NCBI GenBank assembly: GCA_002077065.1
Contig: NAJO01000025.1
Coordinates: forward strand, 620,001-684,000
DNA from: Cryoendolithus antarcticus
Taxonomy: Eukaryota > Ascomycota > Dothideomycetes > Cladosporiales > Cladosporiaceae
Direction of reading: 5' to 3'
DNA: 64,000 bases
Below the pieces are notes generated by a model. It was not told the origin of the DNA, searched no databases, and was given only the letters and a program-made list of their open reading frames with translations. Shown here one piece after another: positions 52,411-64,000 of this stretch (positions within the stretch are counted from its first letter, which is position 1; each line of letters opens with the position of its first letter). A program made the translations under genes and the position numbers.

Positions 52411-54261
52411 CTACAGACCACCAGACAACGTCACGTTCCCACACCCTGCGCTGTAGGCACTAGGCAGTACAAAACTCGGCACAGCACTGTTCTCATAACC
52501 CAAGCGGATGAGCGTCCTTCCCGCAGGGTCGAACCTCGGCCATCCATACTTCTTTAATCCCTCCTTTGGATCATTAGCAAACGCTACCCAAGCCTTCTGC
52601 ATCACTTTCGTGAGCTGTACTTGTGCAGGCTCTGGCGGGATGCCGCTGACGTCTACCAAGTTCCCGAACAGCATCTCCAGCTCGGTGCCGTGGTATGCGC
52701 CGCTGGTGGGGTAGAGACGAGTATTGTTCCAATCGGCGAAGAACCTGTACTGCCACACTGGCACGCCTTGCGAAGTGCGGGCTCGAGCTTCGTAGTCGTT
52801 AGCACAGGTGAATGACTCGAGTAGAAACTGCTGTCCTTGAGCTTCGGTAGTGTTGATGCCACGGCCGTAGGCGGGTATGATATAGTAGCCTTGCTCGCGA
52901 TTGTTGTTGCCTAACAATTGAGGCTAGGTGATAGTCAGTAATGGTTCAATGTCGACCAGAGCGGGCGTCGGCTTACGATATTCGCAAATGTCCCTTCAGC
53001 AAACAAAGCCTTATAGCCAGTAAAGACCGTCTCATTGTCCACTGTCGGGTAGAACGCGGGTGTAGACCGCACTGGATTTCCTCCGGGGGTCGCTGGCAGT
53101 TTGGCAGACGCAGCAAGCACATCCGTCCAGTTCTTGCTTCGTACGCAGTCGACTGTGTCGCCGGTTGCACCACATCCCAGTGTGGCAGAGACGTTGTACC
53201 AGTTCTTCGTCTGAGTGGCCATGGGGTTCAGAGGGAAGCTGAAAGCATTGCCAGACTCAGAGATGATCCCATTGACTAGTGGCCGATCCTTGTAGGCGAA
53301 CGTCCACCAGTCAACTGCCACTCCTCCAGAAGACTGCCCAAAGATCGTAATCTTGCTTAAATCTACCGAAGTAAGCTATAACGTCGGGGCTAAGAGAATA
53401 ATGTGGCTGCTGACCTCCCCCAAATCCGGCGACGTTGTCATGTAGCCACTCTACTGCTCGTCGCTGATCGCGCAGACCAAGATTCTGCGTGTTGCCGGGA
53501 GCACCAGGGAAGCCGAAGACGTTGAGCCGGTAGGTCAAGGTGACAATGACAGCGCCCGTTGCCTCTGCGAACCGACTTCCGTTGTAGAATGAAGAATGAG
53601 CGTTACCAATGGAGAACCCTGTGATGTATCAGCAAAGATCTCGAACCCTGCATAGCCAGTGTGAACAACGTACGACCTCCATGGAAGAACACTAACACTG
53701 GCTGCTTCTTGCCGTTAGGTCTCGTTGATGAAGACCAAATGTTCAGGGTCAAGCAGTCCTCGCTTTGGGGCGTGTCTTGACCTCCCGCGAACGCATTGAT
53801 GATACCTTGAGCTTGCGCGGTGAAGCCTGGGAAGTGGACTGGCTTAGCCACAGTCTGCGGACAGTCGCTGTAAAGGGTCAATAACAGATCAGTATGCCTG
53901 GCGAGCTTGCCACGAGGAAATGACCTACAACCCCTACATCTGCGTCAGGAACCGTCGCTCAAATGATAATTTAGAATGGCTATATACACACCCATTCGGC
54001 AGCAATATACGCTCTGTATTGATTCGGTGGTACTGGCGCCGCGAATCTTAGTTTTCCGACAGGCGGCTGAGCGTAAGGGATGCCCAAGTATTCGACTACA
54101 CCCTCTACATGGGGTGCGAGATGGCCGACAATTACTCCGTTCGTAGTACCAACGCCGAGCTTCGCATTGACGTTGCTGCCTTGCCCAAATGTAGCGAGGA
54201 GCAAGACGCAGAGGCAAATGCGAAGATCAGCTATTCCGAAATCCATTGACAATTGGGACAT
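52411..54261 (-). CDS. secreted type-B carboxylesterase/lipase
   Basis: Five exons, 54261-53990, 53867-53677, 53618-53415, 53362-52977 and 52923-52411, join in frame to 521 residues of the alpha/beta-hydrolase carboxylesterase family. A hydrophobic leader (LRICLCVLLLATFGQG) gives secretion. Visible motifs: VEYLGIPYAQPPVGKLRF, the EDCLTLNIW signature, the oxyanion hole FFHGG|F (split by intron 2), the nucleophile in ITIFGQSSGGVAVDWW and the catalytic histidine in SGAYHGTELEMLFG. The acidic triad member is not certain by eye. Substrates range from glycerides to bulky esters. Intron 1 (122 nt) is longer than the others and might hide a small exon. The start ATG could also be at 54246. Confidence 0.88.
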
Positions 54262-55142
54262 GGACACATAGCAAAGGTGAGAGACAGTTGATAAGAGCTC
54301 CTACCTTCTGGCGATGCCATTGATGCAGACCATCGCTACGCATCCGGATGCAATGCATCGAGGATTGGGACACACTGCTGCAGGTCCATTGATCAATGCA
54401 CTTGGCGCTCGGGCATAGCGCAGGATTATCTGACGTCAGAGTAATATGGAAGTCATCTCCCCTGGCGCTACCGCAGCGGAGGTCCCATCTTACAGCCCTC
54501 GTCGAGAACAAGTCGCAAGCGTGGAACATCTGCGTGGGCTGGGGCATGGTGGCGGCCGTCATGGGCGGTTCAGTGTGAGGTCCTTCGACTGCGAGTATTA
54601 GAGCGCAACGGTCCTACTGTCACGGCACGGAAAACTCCCTCAGTAATGTAACAGAGTTCCTGGCGAAGTGCTGTGCCGCGAGAAGCCAAACAGATTGAGC
54701 CAGGCTGTCGGGAATGCATGGCCCTGGCACGTCACGGATCGGGCAGGTCCCAATGGAAGTCATCACAGATGTAGCGCGCGAACTGAGTATCTATGGGCAA
54801 TGGAGGGTTAGGAGCCGCGATGATTGCCTATGTGGGGCACTACCGCACTGCAACATACGACCATTGAAGGCATGAAGATGTCCTTCGGGCAGGTCTAAGC
54901 AACACATTGCCTGCCGATGGGTTCCATTCTGGACCAGCATCGCTACATGCTAGCTAACATGCACGATTAGATTGCTCAGAGATCGACCCATGATGGCTAA
55001 AGGTGAGAAATACTTACAGTAGCAATGCTACGCCGCTCGAACGAGCCTGAGGGTCGTCACCATATAAACATATGAAGTAGCCCGATCTTCGTATTTGTAC
55101 GATCATGACACGCCCTTGACGGTCGACATACCATTCATCAAC
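54262..55142. other. divergent intergenic region
   Basis: 881 bp between the esterase and the receptor-like gene. Short frames only; nothing recognised. Confidence 0.45.
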
Positions 55143-56311
55143 ATGTCCAGTCGCCTTGGAATTCCCCATGGTGGCCTCCCAGATCAGGGGTGGAAGCTGT
55201 ACATCACCTCAGTGGTGATGATTGTCACAGCGGGATTGTTCACACTCAGTCGCTGCGTGCTTCGCTTACACACTCGACGATTTGGTCGCGATGATATTGC
55301 GATTGTCGTCTCGCTGGTCAGTCTTTGAGAATCCCGTCCAAGGTCGATCGCGCCTCGCTGACCATAGTAGCACAGCTCTTCTCCGTACTTCTGTCTGTCG
55401 CAATTCAACTGGCAGTCGAGCACGGCTATGGCATGCACAAGGCAGACTTGACAAAAACAGAGCTGATCACTGCATTGCGCTGGTTCTTCATAGCCCAGAT
55501 GCCATACAAAGTCGTCACTTGTCTTAACAAGGTCTCTGCGATCTTGCTCTATCAGCGCATATTCATCAGCAGGAGCTTCCAAATTGTCGCTTGGGTTTGC
55601 CTAGCTATGGTGGTCAGCTGGAGTCTGGGTAGCATCGCTGCTACCATTTTGCAGTGCGTACCAATCGTGGGATCCTGGGACAAATCAGTCCACGCGAAAT
55701 GCATCGACTCGAACGCCTTCTGGATGAGCTACTCTATCAGCAAGATCCTCACCGATGTGATGGTGCTTGCGCTTCCCATGCCACAAGTCCTCAAGCTGCA
55801 TCTCGATCTTCGCGAAAGAATACTACTATGTGGCGTCTTTCTCATGGGCGGCTTTGTGACCGTCGCGAGCATACTACGAGCGACTGCCGTGCACAATTCG
55901 CTCCGCATTCAATCCGACAGTACATGGAACTTCATTCCAAGAGGCATCTGGACGCTGATTGAGGCGAACGTCGGCATAATCTGCGCTTCGCTGCCAATTC
56001 TAAAGAGGCCAATAGGTTCACTGCTATCACGCTTCTTCGGACCGATGACTGCTGGACAGAGTTCGGATACGTCGTACAGTGATGGACCGCCAGTTCATCG
56101 AACACTGCAAGTCCCTCCTCGTAGAGGCACATTCCTTCAGGAAGGCATTTGGCCGGTACATAATCACAGACAAAAGGACTGGCAGTGGGCTGCAAAAGAT
56201 AGCGATATAGAACTGCTCCACAAGAAAGACATGGACAGCGGCCCATACCTTGGCGGCGTTCTTCGCAAAGACTCCTGGACAGTCACCACCGAGCAGGCAA
56301 GCGTCCCTTGA
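55143..56311 (+). CDS. Pth11-like rhodopsin-fold integral membrane protein
   Basis: Two exons, 55143-55320 and 55368-56311, join over a 47-nt intron (GTCTTT...CATAG with a CTGAC branch) to 373 residues. About seven hydrophobic helices are seen. They begin with LYITSVVMIVTAGLFTLSRCVLRL followed by the conserved RRFGRDDIAIVVSL. Next come QLFSVLLSVAIQLAVEHGYGMH, ALRWFFIAQMPYKVVTCLNKVSAILLYQRIF, the VCLAMVVSWSLGSIAATILQCVPI helix and an FWMSYSISKILTDVMVLALPMPQV helix. The DD after the first helix, the G-G-H loop and the L.K.S...LY.RIF helix are typical of the large fungal rhodopsin-like (Pth11-related) family. There is no CFEM domain. The cytosolic tail of about 100 residues is polar. Ligand unknown; plasma-membrane sensing is inferred from relatives. 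Confidence 0.85.
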
Positions 56312-56439
56312 GCCAGACGGCAGATACCACTCCGGAGTCGGAGTCGGACTTACAACTCCGAGGGATCAGCGCGGTAAACGCCCATATATGGCTTGACGCG
56401 TCTGCACCACAACAATCAAACTGCTTCTACCGCAACGCC

Positions 56440-57923
56440 ATGGTGTTACGACGAACGCCACAAGCCACAGATGACGGCGCGCCACCAATCTCATCGCATG
56501 GCCAGGTGATGCCTGTGCCTAACCTAACGACACCATATTGGCGAACAGAGCTCCACCCCATCGATGAGCACAGATCAACAGAGCAACTGCCTAAGCAATG
56601 CGACGTTGCCATCATCGGTGCTGGGCTCTCCGGCGTTGCAACAGCATATCATATCATCAAGAAGGCCGGAAATAGTCCGCCATGTATCGTCCTTCTCGAA
56701 GCCCGACAAGTATGCAGTGGTGCCACAGGACGTAACGGGGTACGTGATTAGTAAATTGGGGGATTCGAGATATCCCGCTGATGGATGCCAGGGCCACTGC
56801 AAGGCCAAGACTACGACCTTATGAGGTGTGGCTCGCGACAAGGGCGTGGCAGCCGCCAACGAGCTCGCGGCATTCGTCGGCCGGCAGATCCAAGCATTGA
56901 AGCATGTAGTCGAAGAAGAGGACCTGGACTGTGAGTTCGAGCTGCGTAGGAGCTACGACGTGTTCCTGGATCCAGATGACGCTGCCACAGTACGGAAGGA
57001 GTTCCGAAAGGCTGCGAAGGAGGGACAAGAGTGGACTCGAAGTCGAATTCTGATCGAGGACAGGCATCTTGAGCAGGTCAGTATGAGTCACAGCGCTGCA
57101 GTGCGAAGCTTCGGAGCGCTCATTAGGGTAGATCGCGTCGCTTCGTGGTGAAATAGCGATCAGCTGCTCCATCTGTTCTTTCTGGCCGTACAAGCTTGTC
57201 ACGCAACTCCTCGCTAAACTAGTCGAATCCGAAGCGGTCAATCTCCAGACCAGTACTCCCGTCACTGGCGTCACGCAAGCCGCAGACGGTAGCAGTATCC
57301 TGAAAACCGACCGTGGACAACTTCGAGCTGCCAAAGTGATCTTCGCCACGAATGCATACACCTCTGGCATCTGTCCGACGTTCACTGATCGTATCGTCCC
57401 GGCAAACAGCACAGCTGTGCACATCACCCCAAAGGACGGTCCAGTACATCCACATCTCTCGCAGACGTACAATATCGGATGTCAGGCTGACCGAGTCGAC
57501 TATCTGAACCCTCGCCCGGATGGCGGCATTTTCGTCCGAGGTGGCCAGTGAGCTTACCGAGACGACCGCAAGCGCTGGTATAATGACTGGGACGACTCGA
57601 AGCCATTACCGGAGGTGAAGCCGCACTTTGATGGACTCATGCAGCGACACTTCCTTGGCTGGGAGGAAAGCGGTGCCGAGATCGACCATATGTGGACTAA
57701 CATCCAGGGCATAACATCAGACGGAATGCCCTTCGTGGGCGACGTGCCGGGATAAGAAGGGAGACAGTATGTGCTTGCTGGGTACAACGGAGGTGGTATG
57801 GCCATGATTTTCCTCTGCGCAGAAGGTGTCGCGGAGATGATCGTGAATGGCAAATCATACGAAGATACAGGGTTACCGATGATGATGATGAGTACTGCCA
57901 AGCGGATGCGTGGCAGCCTGTGA
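56440..57923 (+). pseudogene. dead FAD-dependent amine oxidase (DAO-type)
   Basis: The gene is recognisable from end to end: MPVPNLTTPYWRTELHPIDEHRST, dinucleotide fold CDVAIIGAGLSGVATAYHII, LLEARQVCSGATGRNG, then (after an intron at about 56740-56794) AAANELAAFVGRQIQALKHVVEEEDLDCEFE. After a second intron come WPYKLVTQLL, LRAAKVIFATNAYT and the end GYNGGGMAMIFLCAEGVAEM. In-frame stops at 56822, 57549 and 57753 break it. The last (GG-A-TAA-GAA) sits where relatives read GxEGQYVLAGYNGGG. No alternative splice restores all three. It lies between the receptor-like gene and the ferric reductase, in the same direction as the former. Confidence 0.82.
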
Positions 57924-58011
57924 GTCCGTTATGACCAGCCTCCAGGAGACCGAGGCCTGAGTGTACAGTGCTAGCTCCTGCAGAGTGGTAACTATGCATC
58001 GATGTGGTCTA

Positions 58012-59814
58012 TTAGTATCCGAAGCTCTCGTCCCAGAACCACACGTCTCTCCCGCGCCAGACATATGGTTTGATGGCAGCGCGTAGACTTCGACTCAACG
58101 ACTTGGGCCCACAGACGACCACCGCAACACGCTCGTTGCTGCCTTGCATCATACACTGCTCCACAATGCGCTCGACATTAGGTCGCCCACGTTCGTACAT
58201 GTCATGTCCGGCGTGATTTGTGATGGACAACTCCGCCTCCGAGAGAAGCTGCTTGCGCTCCTGCAGCTCGATGGCTTCCTCATCCTCGTTTTGCCGTTCA
58301 TCGATCCGTGACCCAGCCAGAGCTTCGTCTCGGGTCAAGAAGACCTTCAGCCGGTCTGTGAAGACATCACGCTCGGCTGCACTCTCAGGTATCGCCCATT
58401 GCGTCTCGCTCTTGGACCGCACAGCCCACACAAAGCTGACTTTGTCTCTTCGGCGACTCTTGCCAGGACTCAAGTCGGATAGTAGCTGGCGATACAGCGG
58501 TACGATGAAGGTGCCTCCCACACCTCCAGCAAAGAACAGCACCCGGTCGTAGCCAAGAAGCTGGTTGGCGTGTGTCGTGACGCCATAGGGCCCTTCAATA
58601 GTCACATCACGTGGCTTCTCGTCACCGCCGAGGCTTGCGGCGAGTTTCGCAGTGTTCCCGTCCAGAGTGCGTGCGACGAAACGGAGTTGCTTCTCCACAC
58701 TTGGCACTGAAGCCACCGTGTATGGATTGCTGCGAAAGGTGCGCGAGACCGCATGGCCCGGCAGCGAGACGTAGGCGTGCTGACTTGGTTGCCACACTGC
58801 GGCCCGTGACACGCCAGAAGCGGCAGTGGTAGTGGTAAGTGGCACAGAGATCTCCAGCAGTCCAGTATCTGGGATTAGTCGTAGTAGGGCAGGCCGATTG
58901 GTCGTGAAGAAGTATCGCAGACCCACGTTTGCACAGTATATGACTGCAGTCTCGTACATGTAGACACGGATGTGCGAGACATGGAAGAACAGTACCGGTA
59001 GCAGAGCGGTCGCTAAGACTACGTGCACAACATAGAAGACGCGGTAGCTCCATCGACGCACTGGCGCTAGTGCCGTGGTACCTACCACTGTGAAAGCGAT
59101 GATGCCTGCTACACCGCAGAGAACATATGCTTGCTTCAGCTTCGTGATAAGGAGGCCGTTCATGACGTAGAGATTGAGGTAGAGTACCGCATGTGAGTAA
59201 AGGAGCCAAGTGATTAAACGACCAAGAAGCTGATGGCTAGCGTTGAGTGTCTCGTGTGAGGATTGAGTGATCATCTGAATGGGCGAGTATGGTGACTTAA
59301 GAGATAGCAAGTAGTGGAACGGAAGCTGGGAGGCCGCGACGATACCAAACCGCTTCGTCAGGTGCAGATAGTCTGTTTGATGCTTAGCAGAAGTATCAAA
59401 TCACGACTTCATTTCCCACTCACTGTCGCCAGTCTCGAGAAAGCAAAGGAGGAGCAGCCAAGCACCCCAGGCAGTGACAGCAGAGATGCCACCTTTGGAT
59501 CCGAAGTGAACGCCCACGATGTCCAGATCCTCACTTGCCCACCACATGAAAATACGCAACCTATGTTGCGGAGTTCGTAGGCTACCTCCGAGTCCTGTTT
59601 GACCGTGTTTGAGTCGCGGTGAGCTGGGCACCGTCAGGAAGGCATCGCGTTGCCTTCGGTCGCTCAACCCCTTAACTATATGGAACAACTGGATTGCCAG
59701 AAGAGGAAGGAGAACGGAGGTCTGCGCGACGAAGCCATACCAGTCCAGGGTACGTCGCATATGACTCTTCTGATTATCAGAAATGTCGAAGATGAACCGA
59801 TATGGCCAGCCCAT
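58012..59814 (-). CDS. ferric reductase (FRE/NOX-type flavocytochrome b)
   Basis: Two exons, 59814-59424 and 59372-58012, join over a 51-nt intron (GTGAGT...AACAG) to 583 residues. The start MGWPYRF and following first helix are typical of fungal ferric-reductase-like proteins. The heme-binding core has paired histidines in SHETLNASHQLLGRLITWLLYSHAVLYL and in YRVFYVVHVVLATALLPVLFFHVSHI. The FAD site is HAYVSLPGHAVS...RSNPYTVASVP and the NAD(P)H site VLFFAGGVGGTFIVPLYRQLL, with VVVCGPKSLSRSLR and the aromatic end VWFWDESFGY. It moves electrons from cytosolic NADPH across the membrane to metal ions outside. It faces the dead oxidase with 88 bp between their ends. Confidence 0.9.
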
Positions 59815-60100
59815 GTTGTAAAAATGTTTGATTTCTTCAGGGCGATTGCACGGTGCTCACCTGCTGGTTCTCGTAGTCAGACAGCAGATATCTTGGACGA
59901 TTTCCGCTCAGTATGACACCGCATGGCTTTCGCCCCTTGAGAAGACGCGATACCAATGGAGCTTTGTAATCAGTAAAGACCATCGAGTTTTGCTATCTTG
60001 GGTCAACATGCATTGCGCCAAGACCGGGCCGGCGATGCTGCCGTCGAGCCTCTTTACCTAGTTATCGACATCATCTTGAGATACGAAGGCATAAGCGACT

Positions 60101-62229
60101 ATGCGAAGCTTGGATGATGCTCGCGATAGCTGGCAGGAACTGAAGAAGCACCGCGACATCCACTCCCTCAAGTCTGCTGCACCTATTCCTCCAGCTACCC
60201 ACTCCGCGCCCTACACCACCTCAGGCATCAGATCTGCAAGCTGGAAGGCGTTCCTGCTCTTCGAAGACGTCAATACCTCACAATGGCCTCGCACCCTCCT
60301 CTCCTCCCGTTCCGCCTACAACTCCCTGCGCATGCACTTCCTCCGCCAGATTGAGGATGGCGACGAGCAGGCAGATCCGCTCAGCGAGGAGACAGACGTA
60401 AGCGTGATATCTCCACTGGTGGCGGTGGCGTGAACGCAAGCTAAGTCTCGGTAAAGTCAACATGGAAGACACGAAAGGCCAACCAGGCACTGCGAGCCGA
60501 GATACAACAAGATGTCGATCGATGCATGCCGGAGAACATGTACTTCCGTCAGCCTGACGCGAAGCGGATGTTGCTTGACATTCTGTATGTGTACAGCAAG
60601 TTGAACGCTGATATCAGCTATCGGCAAGGAATGCATGAGTTGCTTGCTCCAATCCTATGGGTGGTAGAGAGGGATGCGATTAACCTGGGTAGGAGTAGTA
60701 AGGCGATGGGCGAAGATGCCTTGATCAAGGCCGTCTTCGACGCCGAGCACATTGAGCACGATGCCTTCGCTCTGTTTGCTCAAGTTATGCAGAGTGCGAA
60801 AAACTTCTACGAGCAGACGACACATTCGGGATCAGAGAATCCGATGGTCGCTCGGAGCAGACGTATCGTCTTCGAATTGCTCCCATTGCTCGACAAGGAG
60901 CTTGCACAGCACTTGGAGAAGCTTGACATTGTGCCGCAAGTGTTCTTGATGCGGTGGATTCGACTGCTCTTTGGCCGAGAAGTGCCGTTCGACGATATGC
61001 TTACCATGTGGGATGTACTCTTTGCCGAGGATACATCGCTCGAGCTCGTTGATCACATATGTCTCACAATGCTACTACGCATTCGATGGGAGCTGATGGA
61101 AGGCGACTATAACAGTGTACTAACATCGCTACTTCGATATCCAGCACCAGACAAGGACTTCCCTCCACAAACATTTGTCACAGACGCTCTGTACCTTCGC
61201 GATCACATGCATGCTACAGGCGGCAGCGTCCTAGTGTTGAAGTACTCTGGTCGGCCACTGCAACCAACAGGACGGCGACCAGTGACTCCGCCGGCGCTGC
61301 AACGGAACATCACTGCCTTCTCTGGTGTCAACGCTGCACGAGCTGCGCTTAACCGCACTCAGGGCATAAGCAAAGCTGTGCGCAGTGCTGTCGATGAAGT
61401 CCATCGCAAAGCGCAGGAGCTAAGAGATGCGCCAACACCGTCTCCACCACCAAGAAAGCGATGGCCGGCACCTGATATACCCGCCAAACGAGTGAAAGAG
61501 CTTGAGCACAAAAACGTGCAACTCAGCAAACTCCTCGAAGGCGCAGTCGCAGAGCTGTGGGAGTATCAGCGACGAGCAGCGAAAGAGGCGGAGGATGGGT
61601 CAAACGCGCAACACAAGGAAGCGATAGATCAGTTGAGCATTGCGATTGCGAAGGTGCAGTTCGTACAAGTATCTCTGAGCGACTTCAATGTGGCCGTCCC
61701 GAGCCTGCCCGAAGCTGCTGCTGCAGCACTTGATACTACGCCGGAGCAGATAGGAGCGTCCCCGGCGGTCGACGCATTGCGGAAACACATGCCGCCACTG
61801 GTGTCGCTTGGGCGCGATAGCGAAGCCGTGTCGGGCTCCGAAGCTGTGACGTCCATGTCCCCTACAGCACCTGTCCCGCCAGCCTCTCCAAGTGCGTACA
61901 GTTTGAAAGGCCTACTGGACGATGACGCAGAGTCCACCACGCTTTCACACAGACCACCCGCTGCCAGACCTGCTCTGGCAGGAAGCTCATACTCCTTCAT
62001 GCTCGGCCAAGAGACAGCCCGCAAGTCGCCGCCTGGTTTCTTCGATGACCAACGGCAGAATCGTGGCTACCTGTTCGGCAATGCCGGTGACGACAGCACG
62101 GGCGTTGAACACAAGAGCAGTGCAGCGAAAGGACGGACACATCGCAAGACCGCATCATCGGCGGCTAAAGTTGAGGACGGCGAGGACGTGTTCGATCTCG
62201 GTAGCTTGAAGAATGCGAAGAGAACATGA
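60101..62229 (+). CDS. TBC-domain Rab GTPase-activating protein
   Basis: Two exons, 60101-60397 and 60457-62229, join over a 59-nt intron (GTAAGC...AAAG) to 689 residues. The TBC domain spans about residues 45-360. The arginine finger sits in AEIQQDVDRCMPEN and the glutamine finger in DISYRQGMHELLAPILWVV, followed by DKELAQHLEKLDIVPQVFLMRWIRLLFGREVPFDDMLTMWDVLF. Both catalytic fingers are intact, so it should speed GTP hydrolysis on a Rab. The N-terminal W.F....RSLRSLR-like part and the domain order resemble TBC1D5-type proteins linked to retromer/autophagy, though the match is by eye. The C-terminal third has a coiled coil (KRVKELEHKNVQLSKLLEGAVAEL) and a disordered tail. Confidence 0.9.
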
Positions 62230-63520
62230 ACGCAGGTTATCATGCACCCATGATAGAGTGCACGACTGTATACATGATTGAGATGATGGCATAAATTCGA
62301 GTCTGCCGTGTAGCATTGCTATCCCTTGGCGACTACCTTCTCGATTCTTCTCGGTGACTATTAAACACCTCCGGCGGATACGAGAATATCTTCGCCACCT
62401 CACACTTCTGCGTCAGACCGTCCGATGGATCAATGTCTTACTGCGTCATAATAGCGGCTTTGGCGTTCTCTACCCACGGTACTGTAGCTTCGACTCTCAA
62501 AACTCCGTTCATATGCTCCTCTGCTCATGTCAACGCACTCACGAGAGCGAGTACAACACATGCCATACTGTTGAGAGATCGACGCCGAGAGATTGAAGTT
62601 GTTCTTCCACTAGACGCGTGCTCGTTGAGAAGGTCTCTTCAGGGCGACGAGCGAGGAATGACTGCTACAGCCATATGTGTAGCGACTCGGTCCAGATCCT
62701 CACCAGCTCGAGAAATTAGTATACCGTTTCTATCGTTCTGCCAAGCCCTTGGGAGTTGGCCCCGATGTGACTTGCGGGTGTGTACACTGTCGAGCAAGGG
62801 AGTCACTACTGCGAGCCCTTGAGCCCGCGAATGGCGACGAAAGAAGCTCTTACTTCAATTGCACAAGGGCGCCACTCCATACACATGCCTTGGTAGCCGC
62901 ATATCGCAATGGATCTCGCAATGGCTTCTGTCTTCCGTTGATCGTCCCTGGCCTACGCGCGATGTATCTTCGACAATCGATCGCGGATTTGGACACGCAC
63001 ATTATGAGGCTTGTCACGTGATATGATTCAGCACTATCGATTCGTTCAAGCACATAGCAACGAACGAACGCGATGCTGGTACATCCCACAAAGCTACCAC
63101 ATCCTTGGCACCTATACGGTTTTAGGGTTACAGGCAATTAACCAACGCGAGACGATGGATTGCACACATATGTTGACTCACCGCGAAGCCTCCATTCGTA
63201 CCATGGCACGTTTGAGTTAACAGTTGAAACTGACCTACTGTAGAACGCTCTATAGGTAGGTCTTATAGCTACGCGTTGCCGGGTAGTCATGACTGTTGTG
63301 TGTATTATTTTCGTTCTCAGTACCTTGACGCTATACTGGGTATATGTACCGACTGCTTTTCCCATCTTCTCGTCCTTCTTTCTGTCAAACAAAACACTTA
63401 GAATCCGGGCTCTCTACCCTCTTGACTTTGACTTCTTACTTCAAGACGAAACACAATCCCGGGTCGCATGCTTAGCCACTTCACACGCAAGCAGCGTCAC
63501 AAACCAACGTTCGATACGCC
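62230..63520. other. intergenic region, nothing recognised
   Basis: About 1.3 kb of short overlapping frames. C/T-rich around 63360-63440, just before the edge ORF, fitting a promoter or leader. Confidence 0.45.
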
Positions 63521-64000
63521 ATGTCTACACCAATCATCCCAGTTACGCCACTCGAAAAGATACTCAAAGAGATCTCCTTCGCATCGCCGATCAAACGCCC
63601 TTATCAGTCCAAGTACACGACACCAGCTCTACTACCAACGGTAGCCAAGGATCGCGGCTACTCAATGACCGAATTCCGCGACTTGCGGCATTATCGTCTT
63701 CCCAAGCACATCGAACGCGAGCTCTTTACGTGCAGCGACTTTGTGTACTCGCGGAAGAACGTACAGTCGATGAGTGTGGAAGCGAAAAGTCGCCTGGGCA
63801 AAGGCTGGCTATCGAACCGAAAACTGCTACTACTCTCCGAAGAGGAGAGCATGTACGAACGCCTCAAGAAGGCACTGAAGAAGAAGTCGGTCAATTACGG
63901 CCGCAGACTTAGGCGTCGCTTTCGCATCACCAAGAAGCAAGCGCCAAACACGTCCAAGTCTCCCCTACGTCGGAACACAGTTGCACCACAACCAACGACG
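63521..64000 (+). CDS. hypothetical basic protein, cut by the window edge
   Basis: An ATG-started frame open for 160 codons to the last base. It begins MSTPIIPVTPLEKILKEISF and continues with DRGYSMTEFRDLRHYRLPKHIERELF, SEEESMYERLKKALKKKSVNYGRRLRRRFRITKK. It is Lys/Arg-rich, with no signal peptide and no domain that I recognise. A competing frame (63289-63912) on the same strand looks like a shadow. The 5' flank is pyrimidine-rich, as for real genes here. The end, and perhaps further exons, lie outside the window. Confidence 0.55.
   Translation, partial: MSTPIIPVTPLEKILKEISFASPIKRPYQSKYTTPALLPTVAKDRGYSMTEFRDLRHYRLPKHIERELFTCSDFVYSRKNVQSMSVEAKSRLGKGWLSNRKLLLLSEEESMYERLKKALKKKSVNYGRRLRRRFRITKKQAPNTSKSPLRRNTVAPQPTT

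Noticed and set aside
1..64000. CRISPR arrays, insertion sequences, bacterial operons or riboswitches
   Set aside because: The window is eukaryotic; I saw no regular spacer arrays, no transposase frames and no long terminal repeats.

Overview
This is a nuclear chromosome segment of a filamentous ascomycete (Pezizomycotina). The closest feel is Dothideomycetes, but that is inference from gene style only. Evidence: genes with short 47-73 nt GT-AG introns carrying CTGAC-type branch points, a tRNA-Tyr(GUA) with an anticodon-loop intron, fungal markers (Ku80, Efr3, 40S uS3, a Pth11-like rhodopsin-fold receptor, an Ark/Prk-type kinase, a ferric reductase) and several small cysteine-rich secreted proteins. 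There is no operon structure; genes are monocistronic on both strands.

Layout. 0-5.6 kb: sparse, with a diverged tandem repeat, a six-cysteine secreted protein (1707-2179) and a nucleoside hydrolase. 5.6-11.5 kb: one very long three-exon gene for a repeat-rich secreted protein of about 1908 residues. 11.5-27.5 kb: dense, ordinary genes: a Gfo/Idh/MocA oxidoreductase divergent from a DapA-like aldolase, a TMEM205-like protein divergent from Ku80, a SnoaL-like protein, the Ark/Prk kinase, cysteine dioxygenase, Yippee, a small membrane protein and an NT-C2 protein. 27.5-33.8 kb: an accessory, decayed stretch with a pair of paralogous small secreted cysteine-rich genes flanking a dead SRPK-like kinase, a second gene relic, and two related tRNA-like genes with long introns. 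One of these folds perfectly and has a CUA anticodon. 33.8-54.3 kb: a six-exon sterol-glucosyltransferase-like gene, a GST-like protein, PI-PLC, a DUF7704-like protein with a GC-AG intron, tRNA-Tyr, uS3, Efr3 with a 23-nt micro-exon, a 1311-residue unknown membrane protein, and a secreted type-B carboxylesterase. 54.3-64 kb: a Pth11-like receptor, a dead FAD oxidoreductase, a ferric reductase, a TBC Rab-GAP and an unfinished ORF at the right edge.

Housekeeping functions (end joining, translation, plasma-membrane PI4P scaffolding, Rab regulation, endocytic kinase) sit beside genes facing the outside world (secreted proteins, esterase, ferric reductase, receptor). Splice models were built by hand from consensus sites and reading-frame continuity and need RNA evidence. 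Names rest on recognised family motifs, not on searches.
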